Assembly: GCF_032921865.1 (NCBI RefSeq)
Contig: NZ_CP136684.1
Span: forward strand, 3,693,001-3,757,000
Source: Thalassospira lucentensis
GTDB taxonomy: Bacteria > Pseudomonadota > Alphaproteobacteria > Rhodospirillales > Thalassospiraceae
DNA length: 64,000 bases
Reading direction: 5' to 3'
Part shown: positions 16,220-25,427 of the stretch, piece by piece
Numbering within the stretch: the stretch's first letter is position 1
How the letters are laid out: every line of letters begins with the position of its first letter
Translations under genes and position numbers: made by a program
Notes under the pieces: model-generated
Database searches by the model: none
Told to the model about the DNA's origin: nothing
The model's input: the letters and a program-made list of their open reading frames with translations, nothing else

Positions 16220-18886
16220 ATGTTGGAGAAGACATACAGCCCGGCCGACGTTGAAGGCAGACTTTACGATAAATGGGAAAAATCGGGGGCTTTTGCCGCC
16301 GATCCGGCATCGAATGCCAATCCCTATGTCATCATGATGCCGCCGCCCAACGTGACCGGCAGCCTCCATATGGGGCATGCGCTGACCTTTACGCTGCAGG
16401 ATATCCTGGTGCGCTATAACCGGATGTCGGGCAAAGACACCCTGTGGCAGCCCGGTACTGACCACGCGGGTATCGCAACGCAGATGGTTGTTGAGCGCCA
16501 GCTGGGCGAACAGAACGTCACACGCCATGACCTTGGCCGCGAAAAGTTCGTCGAAAAAGTATGGGAATGGAAAGAAAAGTCAGGCGGGACCATTACCAAC
16601 CAGCTTCGTCGTTTGGGCGCATCGCCGGATTGGCCGCGTGAACGTTTCACCATGGATGATGGCCTGTCGGCTGCCGTGCGCAAGGTATTCGTGACCCTGC
16701 ACAAACAGGGCCTGATCTATCGCGACAAGCGTCTGGTCAACTGGGATCCAAAACTTCTGACCGCGATTTCCGACCTTGAAGTCGTTCAGAAAGAAGTCAA
16801 AGGCTACTATTGGCACTTCAAATATCCGATCGAGGGCAAAGAAGGCCAGTTCATCACGGTTGCCACCACCCGCCCGGAAACCATGCTGGGCGATACCGGT
16901 GTTGCGGTTCATCCGGATGATGAACGTTACAAGGACCTGATCGGGCAATATTGCATTCTGCCGATCGTCGGTCGTCGCATCAAAATCGTTGCCGATGAAT
17001 ATGCCGATCCCGAAAAAGGGTCGGGTGCGGTTAAAATTACCCCGGCACATGATTTCAACGACTTTGAAGTTGGCAAGCGTAATGATCTTGAAAAGATCAA
17101 TATCATGGATGACCATGCGCGCATCAATGACGAAGCGCCGGATGAATATCGTGGTCTTGATCGCTTCAAGGCACGCGAACTGATCATTGCCAAAATGGAA
17201 GAGCTCGGTCTTCTGGAGAAGATCGAAGACACCGTTCACATGGTTCCGTATGGCGACCGTTCAAACGTCGTGATCGAGCCTTACCTGACCGATCAGTGGT
17301 TCGTGAATGCCGAAGTTCTTGCCAAGCCGGCGACCGAGGCAGTTGAAGACGGCCGTATCAAATTTGTGCCCAAAAACTGGGAAAACACTTATTTCGAATG
17401 GATGCGCAACATTCAGCCATGGTGCATTTCGCGCCAACTATGGTGGGGGCATCGCATTCCGGCATGGTTTGGACCGGACGGTGAAATCTTTGTCGAGGAA
17501 ACCGAAGAAGAAGCTCTGGCTGCTGCCAAGGCGCATTTCGGCAAGGATGTTGAGCTGACCCAGGAAACCGACGTTCTTGATACATGGTTCTCGTCGGCAT
17601 TGTGGCCGTTCTCGACCCTTGGCTGGCCGGATAAGACCCCGGAACTGAACAAATACTATCCGGGCGATGTGCTGGTTACCGGTTTTGACATCATCTTCTT
17701 CTGGGTTGCCCGCATGATCATGATGGGCATGCATTTCATGGACGGTAAAGTTCCGTTCAAGGATGTCTATATCCATGCACTGGTCCGTGATGAACACGGT
17801 CAGAAGATGTCGAAATCCAAGGGTAACGTGATTGATCCGCTGGAACTCATTGACGAATATGGCTGTGATGCTCTGCGTTTGACCCTGACGGCACTGGCTG
17901 CACAGGGGCGCGATATCAAACTTGCCGCGTCCCGCGTCGAAGGGTACCGGAACTTTGCGACCAAGCTTTGGAATGCGGCCCGCTTTGCGGAAATGAACGA
18001 ATGCAAACCGGTTGACGGTTTCAATCCTGCCAATGTCAATTCGACACTGGCACGCTGGATTGTTGGCAAAACCGCCGAAGCTGCAAGAACCGTGGCATCG
18101 GGTATCGAAAGCTATCGCTTCAACGATGCCGCAAATGGTGCGTATCAGTTCGTTTGGGGGACTTTCTGCGACTGGTATCTGGAACTGGCAAAGCCGGTTC
18201 TGATGGGGCAGGACGAAGAAGCAAAGGCCGAAATTCGCGCGGTGACTGCATGGGTTCTGGATCAGATTCTTTTGATTCTGCATCCGGTCATGCCTTACAT
18301 CACCGAAGAACTTTGGGAAAAGTCGGCTGATAATCGTGCGACGCTTCTGATGTCGCAGGCTTATCCGAAATTCGACGATGCATTGATTAACCATGCCGCC
18401 GAAGACGAAATCGATCTTGCCATCCGCCTGATCGGTAACATTCGTGGTGTTCGTTCCGAAATGAACGTACCGCCTGCGGCTGAGGTTCCGATCTATCTGG
18501 TCGATGCATCCGATGCAATGCAGGCAGCGGTGACCGCACAGGAAGCCCAGGTTAAACGTCTGGCACGTGTGGCCGCGGTTGAATTCAAGGGGCAGGGCGA
18601 TGTCGAAACCATCGCCAAAGGGGCAATCCAGACCGTTGTTGATGGTGTGACCGTATTTGTTTCGGTTGCCGATTTCATTGATGTTGCGGCTGAAAAATCT
18701 CGCCTTGAAAAGGAAATCGACGGCAAAACCAAATATATCAAGGGGCAGGAAGGCAAGCTTTCCAACGAAAGTTTTGTGAGCCGCGCACCTGAACATATTG
18801 TCGCGACCGAAAAAGCCAAGCTTGAGGAAGCCCGCGATACCCTTGCCAAACTGCAGGAAGCACACGCCCGCATCGCGGCAATGTAA
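16220..18886 (+). CDS. valS: Valyl-tRNA synthetase
   Basis: This class I synthetase charges tRNA-Val in the cytoplasm. The 888 residues include the HIGH signature (PPPNVTGSLHMGHAL, residues about 41-55), an editing CP1 domain (ATTRPETMLGDTGVAVHP), the KMSKS loop (QKMSKSKGNVIDP, about 528-540), the anticodon-binding domain, and a C-terminal coiled coil (SRLEKEIDGKTKYIKGQEGK). The length is normal for a bacterial ValRS of the shorter type. It follows popZ and is separated from it by a terminator, so it probably has its own promoter in the 90-base gap. Confidence 0.98.
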   Translation: MLEKTYSPADVEGRLYDKWEKSGAFAADPASNANPYVIMMPPPNVTGSLHMGHALTFTLQDILVRYNRMSGKDTLWQPGTDHAGIATQMVVERQLGEQNVTRHDLGREKFVEKVWEWKEKSGGTITNQLRRLGASPDWPRERFTMDDGLSAAVRKVFVTLHKQGLIYRDKRLVNWDPKLLTAISDLEVVQKEVKGYYWHFKYPIEGKEGQFITVATTRPETMLGDTGVAVHPDDERYKDLIGQYCILPIVGRRIKIVADEYADPEKGSGAVKITPAHDFNDFEVGKRNDLEKINIMDDHARINDEAPDEYRGLDRFKARELIIAKMEELGLLEKIEDTVHMVPYGDRSNVVIEPYLTDQWFVNAEVLAKPATEAVEDGRIKFVPKNWENTYFEWMRNIQPWCISRQLWWGHRIPAWFGPDGEIFVEETEEEALAAAKAHFGKDVELTQETDVLDTWFSSALWPFSTLGWPDKTPELNKYYPGDVLVTGFDIIFFWVARMIMMGMHFMDGKVPFKDVYIHALVRDEHGQKMSKSKGNVIDPLELIDEYGCDALRLTLTALAAQGRDIKLAASRVEGYRNFATKLWNAARFAEMNECKPVDGFNPANVNSTLARWIVGKTAEAARTVASGIESYRFNDAANGAYQFVWGTFCDWYLELAKPVLMGQDEEAKAEIRAVTAWVLDQILLILHPVMPYITEELWEKSADNRATLLMSQAYPKFDDALINHAAEDEIDLAIRLIGNIRGVRSEMNVPPAAEVPIYLVDASDAMQAAVTAQEAQVKRLARVAAVEFKGQGDVETIAKGAIQTVVDGVTVFVSVADFIDVAAEKSRLEKEIDGKTKYIKGQEGKLSNESFVSRAPEHIVATEKAKLEEARDTLAKLQEAHARIAAM

Positions 18887-18908
18887 TTCCGGTTGATGTC
18901 ATTACGTC

Positions 18909-18938
18909 AAAGGGCCAGTCCATCGGATTGGCCCTTTT
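18909..18938 (+). terminator. Rho-independent terminator after valS
   Basis: AAGGGCCA and TGGCCCTTTT pair across an 11-base loop, 23 bases after the valS stop. The remaining 140 bases before pabB hold no gene. Confidence 0.8.
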
Positions 18939-19076
18939 GCATTGCCCGGATCAATATCTTTGACCGATTTTTGAAATTCATCCTCGCCAGAATGCCAGAA
19001 TCGCATAAATTGGCGACCACCCCGTCACTCCACGACCCGATGCGAAATTGTCCGGACCACAGGTCGAAACCGTAAA

Positions 19077-20474
19077 ATGCTGATTGAAGAATGCCCCTAT
19101 ATCGAACCGCTTGACGCTTATGGCGCTTTTGCCGGGTTCGCAGACAGTCATTTTCTTGATTCTGGTGACCGGGACCGCTTTGCTTATGTCGTTGCATCTC
19201 CGCTCCATAAACTGACGGCCAAGAACGGGCAGGTGGTGCTTGACGGTTTTCCTGTTCCCGGTGATCCCTTCGCGGTTTTTGCCGATCTGATGGCGCGGTA
19301 TCGTATGGAAGCAGCTCCGGATTTGCCGCCGTTTCAAGGCGGGGCTGTCGGTTATTTCGGATATGAGCTTGCGCAACAGCTCGAATCGCTTCCCGAAGCC
19401 CCGCAAGACTGGCTCAATATGCCCGATATGGCGGTTGGTATTTATGATCTGGTCATCGCATTTGATCAGCTTGATCGCCGCATGTGGCTTATTTCGACGG
19501 GAATTCCCGAAACATCCGCGCAGGCACGGGAAAATCGCGCTGCGGATCGCATGGAATTGATTCGCAAATACCTGCGTTTGGCACGCCCCATGGGTGAGAT
19601 TCCCGATGCACCGCATGTGCCCGATATAATGCCGTGGCAATCAAACTTTGACTGCACCGGCTACGAAAAGGCAGTTCAGACCGTTGTCGACTACATTCAT
19701 GCCGGAGATATTTTTCAGGCCAATCTGTCGCAAAGCTTCCGGGCCGAATATGCCCATGATGCTGTCCCGAAACGGTTTGACCTTTATCGTCGTCTAAGTC
19801 TTGCCAGCCCGGCACCTTTCGGGGCTTTCCTGAATTTTGGCGAGGTCGCGGTTTTGTCAAACTCGCCAGAACGGTTTCTGAAGGTCACCAACGGCCATGT
19901 TGAAACCAGACCGATCAAGGGTACCCGACCACGTGGCAACATGCCCGTCGAAGATGCTGAACTGGCACAAGAATTAATGTTATCTGCAAAGGATCGTGCC
20001 GAAAATATTATGATTGTTGATCTTTTGCGCAATGATTTATCAAAAGTCTGCAAGCCGCACACAGTTGAAACGCCACAGATTTGCATGCTTGAAAGCTATG
20101 CCAACGTCCATCATCTGGTTTCGACCGTCACCGGTGAATTGCAGGATGGAAAGTCTGCCGTGGATTTGCTGGCCGCATGCTTCCCGGGTGGATCTATCAC
20201 GGGGGCACCGAAAATCCGTGCGATGGAAATCATCACCGAACTTGAAGGATCAACACGCGGCGCCTATTGCGGGGCAATCGGCTTCATTGGCTTTGATGGC
20301 AGTATGGATACCAACATTGCGATCCGCAGTATTTGCGTGAACCAGGGGCGCATGGCATTCAATGTCGGCGGCGGTATCGTTGCCGATAGTATCCCGGCAG
20401 GGGAATATGATGAAACACTGGTCAAGGCTGCCAAGCTTTTCGAAGCACTGGGGATTAATCCAGATGCGTTGTAA
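19077..20474 (+). CDS. pabB: Aminodeoxychorismate synthase component I
   Basis: PabB converts chorismate and ammonia to 4-amino-4-deoxychorismate on the folate pathway. The 465-residue protein has an N-terminal anthranilate-synthase-type domain (PPFQGGAVGYFGYELAQQLE) and the chorismate-binding domain, with IFQANLSQSF, ETRPIKGTRPRG (the Lys of the PIKGT motif marks PabB rather than TrpE), AENIMIVDLLRND, CFPGGSITGAPK and GAIGFIGFDGSMDTNIAIR. It heads a pabB-pabA-pabC run on the plus strand, which supports p-aminobenzoate rather than tryptophan synthesis. Confidence 0.93.
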   Translation: MLIEECPYIEPLDAYGAFAGFADSHFLDSGDRDRFAYVVASPLHKLTAKNGQVVLDGFPVPGDPFAVFADLMARYRMEAAPDLPPFQGGAVGYFGYELAQQLESLPEAPQDWLNMPDMAVGIYDLVIAFDQLDRRMWLISTGIPETSAQARENRAADRMELIRKYLRLARPMGEIPDAPHVPDIMPWQSNFDCTGYEKAVQTVVDYIHAGDIFQANLSQSFRAEYAHDAVPKRFDLYRRLSLASPAPFGAFLNFGEVAVLSNSPERFLKVTNGHVETRPIKGTRPRGNMPVEDAELAQELMLSAKDRAENIMIVDLLRNDLSKVCKPHTVETPQICMLESYANVHHLVSTVTGELQDGKSAVDLLAACFPGGSITGAPKIRAMEIITELEGSTRGAYCGAIGFIGFDGSMDTNIAIRSICVNQGRMAFNVGGGIVADSIPAGEYDETLVKAAKLFEALGINPDAL

Positions 20475-20519
20475 GATCACTGAATATGTTGAACGACGTC
20501 ACAGACGGATTGGATCGAA

Positions 20520-21113
20520 ATGATCCTGTTGATCGACAACTACGATTCCTTTGTTTTCAATCTGGCGCGCTATTTCGTGGAACTTGGCCAGCAGGTTGAA
20601 GTCGTGCGCAATGACCGGATTGACGTTGAGGAAGTTCGCCGGTTGAACCCGGATGCTGTTGTCTTTTCCCCCGGTCCCTGCGGCCCGGATCAGGCGGGAA
20701 ACAGTATTAATCTGATTACTGCGTTGGCGGGCGAGTATCCGATGCTGGGCGTCTGTTTGGGGCATCAATCCATCGCGCAAGTGTTTGGCGGCACCGTCAA
20801 GCGTGCTAACCGTCCGGTTCACGGGATGACATCGGCGATTACACATGATGGATCGGCACTTTTCAACGGCATCAAATCCCCGTTGACGGTGACGCGGTAC
20901 CATTCGCTGATTGTTGATCTGCCGGTGGATGGCTCTTTGGTGCAGACCGCCACAGGTCCAAACGGCGAAATAATGGCCTTTGCCCATCGGAACTTGCCGA
21001 TCTTTGGCGTTCAGTTCCATCCGGAAGCCGTCCTTACCGAGCAGGGGCATGATCTGCTAGCGAACTTTCTAACTATTGCCGGGGCAGCCGTTCAGCGAAA
21101 GGTTGCGTCGTGA
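20520..21113 (+). CDS. pabA: Aminodeoxychorismate synthase glutamine amidotransferase (component II)
   Basis: This 197-residue class I glutamine amidotransferase feeds ammonia to PabB. Visible landmarks are MILLIDNYDSFVFNLARYF at the N-terminus, VFSPGPCGPDQAG, the nucleophile loop GVCLGHQSIAQVFGG (Cys near residue 79) and the His-Glu pair in GVQFHPEAVLTEQG. TrpG has the same fold, but the position between pabB and pabC favours PabA. The stop codon overlaps the pabC start in a TGATG arrangement, which suggests translational coupling. Confidence 0.9.
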   Translation: MILLIDNYDSFVFNLARYFVELGQQVEVVRNDRIDVEEVRRLNPDAVVFSPGPCGPDQAGNSINLITALAGEYPMLGVCLGHQSIAQVFGGTVKRANRPVHGMTSAITHDGSALFNGIKSPLTVTRYHSLIVDLPVDGSLVQTATGPNGEIMAFAHRNLPIFGVQFHPEAVLTEQGHDLLANFLTIAGAAVQRKVAS

Positions 21114-21976
21114 TGAAAGTCTGGCTTAACGGCAATATCATTGATCAGGCGGATGCGCATATTGCGGTTACGGATCGCGGGTTGCTGTTGGGGGATGGTT
21201 TTTTTGAAACCATGCGTTCACACAGGGGCGGGGTAGCATGGCTTGACCGGCATTATGAACGCCTTGAAAGCCACGCGGAATTAATCGGGCTTGCCCCGGA
21301 TTTACTGCCAAATATTTCCGAGATCGCGGATGCTGTTCGTCTACTTTGTGCTGAAATTGACGGGGAAGGTGCCGTTATGCGCCTGACCGTTACACGAGGC
21401 AGCGGTCCGCGCGGCTTGTTGCCGCACGTGGAATGCCATCCAACAGTTTTGATGACGGTGGCCCCATTTTCTAGACCGGCACACGATAACGGTTTGGTCC
21501 TAGCGACATCAAAACAGGTGCGGCGCAATCCGTGGTCCGTCGCAAACCGGATCAAAAGCTTGAATTATATGGATAATATTGCCGCACGTCGTGAAGCTGC
21601 TGCTTGCGGTGCGGAAGAGGCACTTGTCCTTTCGGTCGACGGTTCTGTTGCGGAAACGACAATTGCCAATCTGTTCGGTGTTCGCGATGGTGCATTTTAC
21701 ACGCCATCTGCCGATAGTGGTATTCTCTCCGGACTGGCCCGGCAATTCGTCATTGATTGGTGTAATGATCTTGACGTTGTTGTGCATGAGACATCTATTC
21801 TTCCGAATGAACTGTCATCTATGGAATCAGTTTTTGTCTGTAATGCCTTGCAAGGAATACGATTTGTTCGGTCGATTGATGATGTTGCGTTCAAGTCTAA
21901 TCTGATCAAAACAGATATTCTTATGCAATTGGAAAGCGATATCGAAAAATCCCTATGCCTTGGTATAGATGTTTAG
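21113..21976 (+). CDS. pabC: Aminodeoxychorismate lyase (class IV PLP aminotransferase fold)
   Basis: PabC removes pyruvate from aminodeoxychorismate to give p-aminobenzoate. The 287-residue protein has fold-type IV features: AVTDRGLLLGDGFFETMRSH near the N-terminus, the PLP lysine in NRIKSLNYMDNIAARREA (about residue 151), and GAEEALVLSVDGSVAETTIANLF. The branched-chain and D-amino acid aminotransferases are relatives, so the assignment rests mainly on the pab operon. The ATG at 21113 overlaps the pabA stop; a GTG three bases earlier is also possible. Confidence 0.87.
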   Translation: MKVWLNGNIIDQADAHIAVTDRGLLLGDGFFETMRSHRGGVAWLDRHYERLESHAELIGLAPDLLPNISEIADAVRLLCAEIDGEGAVMRLTVTRGSGPRGLLPHVECHPTVLMTVAPFSRPAHDNGLVLATSKQVRRNPWSVANRIKSLNYMDNIAARREAAACGAEEALVLSVDGSVAETTIANLFGVRDGAFYTPSADSGILSGLARQFVIDWCNDLDVVVHETSILPNELSSMESVFVCNALQGIRFVRSIDDVAFKSNLIKTDILMQLESDIEKSLCLGIDV

Positions 21977-22033
21977 CTAAAATTAACTTCAATAAGGCAT
22001 GTTCATCCCCCACGCCTTTGGACGGGAATGCAT

Positions 22034-23311
22034 ATGACCGCGTCTTCAACAAAATCTGAACTCAGCCTCGCAAGGTTTGTTGAAAGCCTTCGCAAATATG
22101 CGGCGAACGGTAAAAGGCCGATTGTTGGTCTTCTTGATATTCCGGTATCCTTGCGTCTTGAGCCGCAGGACTATCAGGATATTTCACGCGACGCATTCCA
22201 TCATCTTCCAGAAAAGACACAGGAATACCGCCTTGAAAACGGGATGGTCGTTTTTATCAGGTTGGTCAAAGCGTTCGGCGATGTTGATACATTCATTACC
22301 AGTGTCAACGAAACGCTAAAGGATGTTATCAATCGTCAGGGGCTGGGTGATTTGCCCGCTAAACTTTGGCATGAATTACGCTGGCCCGAGGATCGTAACA
22401 CCCTTTACAATCTGCTTGACCTGCCCGAAGAGAACCATTTCGCAAACGAAAGCCTGCAACGTTTTGACATGGCTGAAATGCTGCGCGGGGCGGTCACGGA
22501 GGAAGCGGTTTTTGACTCCTGTCGTCGTCAGGCGATCCTCGAGTTCCATGACAGTCGCCGCGAAATTCTTGGTCATGAACTATATTGTTCACTGGATTAT
22601 CTGCGCCAGCATCATCTGGCCAGTTTTCTGCTTGAGGGCCCCGGCGAAGTCGAAATTCTATCGCGGGTTCTTGATGAAAAGGTGATGGATATCACCAAAG
22701 GTCTGGCGCCGCAGATGCTACCAGATACCTTGCATCTGAATATGATGGTGCAGACGATATTCAGCGATCGCTTTGCCGAGTTTCTTGGGTCGGAGGACAG
22801 CCGGTTCGCCGAAAATCTGTCGATCGAGATATCACTTGAAAACGCGATTGCTGATTGGTGGGAATTTGAAGATGCCTGCAAATTGTTGCATTCTGCGGGG
22901 GTCCGGGTCGGACTTGATCGCATTACCCTGCCATCACTCGAATTCCTTTCCCCGCGCAAGATCAATGTCGATTTTATCAAAGTCATATGGGATCAAAACA
23001 TCATAGGATCGAAACGGGCGGAGGCAACAGACCGTCTGCGCGAGTTTGCGTCCGTTTTTGCAGATCGCAATCTGATCCTGACTAGGTGCGACAGCCGTAC
23101 GGCATTGCGTATGGGCCGAAGCCTTGGTGTGGATGCCTTCCAGGGCAGTTACATTGATGCGCTTCTGGGCAAGTATCTTAACAAGGAATGCAAATCGCGG
23201 GGTACAACGTCAGACCGCAAATGTGCGGTTTGCCAATGGGCACCGCGCGAATTACGCAAAAACGGATGTGATTTCCATTTCAAGGCTGGAAAAATCCTGG
23301 CAGAGATTTGA
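22034..23311 (+). CDS. Degenerate EAL-domain-like protein with a C-terminal cysteine cluster
   Basis: The 425-residue product has an unrecognised N-terminal region (about 1-170) and a C-terminal region with the layout of an EAL phosphodiesterase domain. I align ILGHELYCSL with the EAL start, LHLNMMVQTIFSDRF with the N-l-S strand, and GLDRITLPSLEFL plus INVDFIK with DDFG...lKiD. Key c-di-GMP hydrolysis residues are altered: HEL replaces EAL and LDRI replaces DDFG. It is therefore probably a binding or protein-interaction module. The last 40 residues contain C-x10-C-x2-C-x11-C, a possible metal site. A good Shine-Dalgarno favours the ATG at 22034; the ATG at 22028 is in frame. Confidence 0.65.
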   Translation: MTASSTKSELSLARFVESLRKYAANGKRPIVGLLDIPVSLRLEPQDYQDISRDAFHHLPEKTQEYRLENGMVVFIRLVKAFGDVDTFITSVNETLKDVINRQGLGDLPAKLWHELRWPEDRNTLYNLLDLPEENHFANESLQRFDMAEMLRGAVTEEAVFDSCRRQAILEFHDSRREILGHELYCSLDYLRQHHLASFLLEGPGEVEILSRVLDEKVMDITKGLAPQMLPDTLHLNMMVQTIFSDRFAEFLGSEDSRFAENLSIEISLENAIADWWEFEDACKLLHSAGVRVGLDRITLPSLEFLSPRKINVDFIKVIWDQNIIGSKRAEATDRLREFASVFADRNLILTRCDSRTALRMGRSLGVDAFQGSYIDALLGKYLNKECKSRGTTSDRKCAVCQWAPRELRKNGCDFHFKAGKILAEI

Positions 23312-23330
23312 CGCGCGCAAATCTCTGCCA
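23298..23330. repeat. Perfect 13-bp inverted repeat spanning the EAL-like stop codon
   Basis: TGGCAGAGATTTG and CAAATCTCTGCCA are exact complements around ACGCGCG. The stop codon of the upstream gene lies at the edge of the left arm. No T tract follows, so it is more likely an mRNA 3'-end or pause hairpin than a classical terminator. Confidence 0.7.
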
Positions 23331-23440
23331 GCAACAAAGTGTTTCCTGGAATGTTGCGCCAACAGGTTTGACAACTATCTTTTCATTTTCTAAGGTGCGG
23401 ATGCTTGATCAAGGATGATCAGGCATGTCGTTGAAACACG

Positions 23441-23596
23441 GCGCTTATTCTCAGGGCAGGGTGAAATTCCTGACCGGCGGTAATTCTGATTTCAGGAAAG
23501 CCCGCGAGCGCCTGCCGAAGCAATTTGGCGGGGTCAGCAGATCCGGTGAAACTCCGGAGCCGACGGTAACAGTCCGGATGGGAGAGGATAAAGCGT
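23441..23596 (+). promoter_or_regulatory. FMN riboswitch (RFN element)
   Basis: The conserved blocks of the RFN element occur in order: CTTATTCTCAGGGCAGGGTG, AATTCCTGACCGGCGGTAAT, AGCCCGCGAGCG, then GCAGATCCGGTG, GAGCCGACGGTAACAGTC, and the closing GGATGGGAGAGGATAAAGCG that pairs with the 5' end. It lies about 115 bases before ribB and should lower ribB expression when FMN is high. Downstream hairpins (about 23597-23625, stem GATAACGGG/CCCGTTGTC, and 23635-23661 followed by GCCTTTCTTTT) are candidates for the expression platform. This element fills most of the 400-base gap upstream of ribB. Confidence 0.95.
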
Positions 23597-23712
23597 GACG
23601 GATAACGGGGGAACCCGTTGTCGTCTGCCTATGACTGACGTGCGGCGTTGACGTACGTTCAGGCCTTTCTTTTGATGCCTTGATTCGTAAGCTCCTTAAA
23701 CGGAGAACCGTT

Positions 23713-24381
23713 ATGAATCAGAGTGTTCATCAGGAACCGGAACTTTCGATCTTTGGCAACCCGATTACGCGTATGGAACGTGCGCTTTCGGATTTGCGCA
23801 ATGGCAAGGGGGTTCTGGTCGTCGATGATGAAGATCGCGAAAACGAAGGCGATCTTATTTTTTCCGCAGAAAATCTGACCAATGAACAGATGGCGATGCT
23901 GATCCGCGATTGCAGCGGGATCGTCTGCCTGTGCCTGACAGATGAAATGGCAACGGCACTTGATCTGCCGCCGATGGTTGCCAACAACACATCGAGCATG
24001 GGAACCGGCTTTACCGTTTCGATTGAGGCCAAGGTCGGTGTTGCCACCGGTGTTTCGGCTGCTGATCGCGTGACCACGGTCAAAACGGCGATTGCCGATG
24101 GGGCAAAACCGGGTGATTTGGCTCGTCCGGGACATGTTTTCCCGTTGCGTGCGCGTGCAGGTGGCGTCCTGGAACGTCGTGGTCATACCGAGGGGACGGT
24201 TGATTTGATGCGTCTGGCGGGTTTCAAACCGGCTGGCGTGCTTTGTGAGGTGACCAATCCGGACGGCACCATGGCACGTTTGCCAGAACTGATTGCCTAT
24301 GCGCAACAGCACGACATCGTCGTGATCAGCATTGAGGATATCGTTGCCTATCGCGGTGTTCTGCAGCAGGCCGCAGAATAG
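23713..24381 (+). CDS. ribB: 3,4-dihydroxy-2-butanone-4-phosphate synthase
   Basis: RibB converts ribulose-5-phosphate to the four-carbon precursor of riboflavin. The 222-residue protein contains the catalytic acidic loop [18 protein letters not shown] (about residues 38-55), [10 protein letters not shown], and the substrate and metal regions [20 protein letters not shown]. It ends after the RibB domain, so it is a stand-alone RibB and not a RibBA fusion with GTP cyclohydrolase II. The ATG at 23713 has CGGAGA upstream. Control by the FMN riboswitch in front of it fits the function exactly. Confidence 0.96.
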   Translation: MNQSVHQEPELSIFGNPITRMERALSDLRNGKGVLVVDDEDRENEGDLIFSAENLTNEQMAMLIRDCSGIVCLCLTDEMATALDLPPMVANNTSSMGTGFTVSIEAKVGVATGVSAADRVTTVKTAIADGAKPGDLARPGHVFPLRARAGGVLERRGHTEGTVDLMRLAGFKPAGVLCEVTNPDGTMARLPELIAYAQQHDIVVISIEDIVAYRGVLQQAAE

Positions 24382-24466
24382 GGAAAGGCGGTCGTGGCTT
24401 TGTAAACGCAGAGACGACCGGATTTTCGGCCATTTGCGTTCAAAGTAGACAATCCGATTACAAATC

Positions 24467-24499
24467 AAAGAGGGCAGCAGATAGTCCTGCTGCCCTTTG
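24467..24499. terminator. Bidirectional terminator between ribB and xthA
   Basis: AAAGAGGGCAGCAG and CTGCTGCCCTTTG pair around ATAGTC. It lies between the convergent ribB and xthA genes with A and T tracts flanking the stem. The rest of the gap shows no gene. Confidence 0.75.
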
Positions 24500-24544
24500 C
24501 ATTTCATATCCGCCATCAAATCCCGGTTGATTCGGATTTTCGAA

Positions 24545-25324
24545 TCATTCGTCGATCATGCACCAGACCGGGGTATGATCCGATGCCTTTTCCTTGGCGC
24601 GTGGGTCGCGATCAATATCCGATGCGCTAAGACGGTCGGTCGCCGCCGGGGTCAGCAGCAGGTGATCAATGCGAAGGCCGTTATCCTTGTTCCATGCCCC
24701 GGCGCGATAATCCCACCAGCTATATTGATGCCCCTGCGGATTGAAGGTCCGGAAGGCATCGGTGTAGCCCATATTCATCATGGTCCGTAGCTTCTTACGC
24801 TCTACGGTTGAGCAGAGAACGGTCTCATGCAGTTTGATCGGATCGTAAACATCAAAATCATCGGGCGCGATATTGTAATCGCCGCCCATGACCGCCGCAT
24901 CACCACTTTCGCGGATTTTCTCAAAGCGTTTGATCAGGCGGTCCAGGAAATTCAGTTTGTATTCGAATTTCTCCGATCCGACCTCGCTTCCCATCGGGAC
25001 ATAAATCGAAGCCACGCGAATCGGGCGATGAGCGGCTATAACGGCTTCGATATAGCGGGCCTGTTCGTCACCATCATTGCCCGGAAGGCCACGTTCAATA
25101 TCCTCAATGGGGAACTTTGATAGGATCGCGACCCCGTTATAGGTTTTCTGGCCATGAAGGGCGATGTTATAGCCGAGATCCTCGATTTCCATGGCCGGGA
25201 AACCTTCATCGACGGTTTTTGTTTCCTGAAGCAGGACAACATCGGGCTTTGCGTCGCCAAGCCATTCAAGGATGTTGGGCAGACGGGCCTTGATCGAGTT
25301 GACGTTCCAGGTGGCGATTTTCAT
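24545..25324 (-). CDS. xthA: Exodeoxyribonuclease III (AP endonuclease)
   Basis: XthA cuts DNA at abasic sites and degrades 3' ends during base-excision repair. The 259-residue protein has the full family set: MKIATWNVNSIKARLP at the start, LLQETKTVD with the metal-binding Glu, YNGVAILSK, the DxN active-site motif in MGGDYNIAPDDFDVYD, and the C-terminal ASDHTPVW His. The start at 25324 has GAGG 8 bases upstream and gives the canonical N-terminus. It is downstream of erpA but separated from it by a terminator. Confidence 0.95.
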   Translation of the reverse strand: MKIATWNVNSIKARLPNILEWLGDAKPDVVLLQETKTVDEGFPAMEIEDLGYNIALHGQKTYNGVAILSKFPIEDIERGLPGNDGDEQARYIEAVIAAHRPIRVASIYVPMGSEVGSEKFEYKLNFLDRLIKRFEKIRESGDAAVMGGDYNIAPDDFDVYDPIKLHETVLCSTVERKKLRTMMNMGYTDAFRTFNPQGHQYSWWDYRAGAWNKDNGLRIDHLLLTPAATDRLSASDIDRDPRAKEKASDHTPVWCMIDE

Positions 25325-25371
25325 AAGGGCCTCGGTGTTCGGGATGAATTTTGCGGCTTTATGCGCAAGCA

Positions 25372-25405
25372 AAAACGGGGTTCGTGTTTTACGAACCCCG
25401 TTTTA
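25372..25405 (-). terminator. Rho-independent terminator after erpA
   Basis: AAAACGGGGTTCGT and ACGAACCCCGTTTTA form a perfect 13-bp stem, 22 bases beyond the erpA stop on the minus strand. A and T tracts flank it on both strands. Confidence 0.88.
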
Positions 25406-25427
25406 TAAATCGTTTTTCCGATGCGGA

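Noticed and set aside
17438..18865. A 475-codon open frame on the minus strand
   Set aside because: It lies antisense to valS, whose class I synthetase motifs are complete. The antisense translation has no recognisable domain and reflects codon bias.
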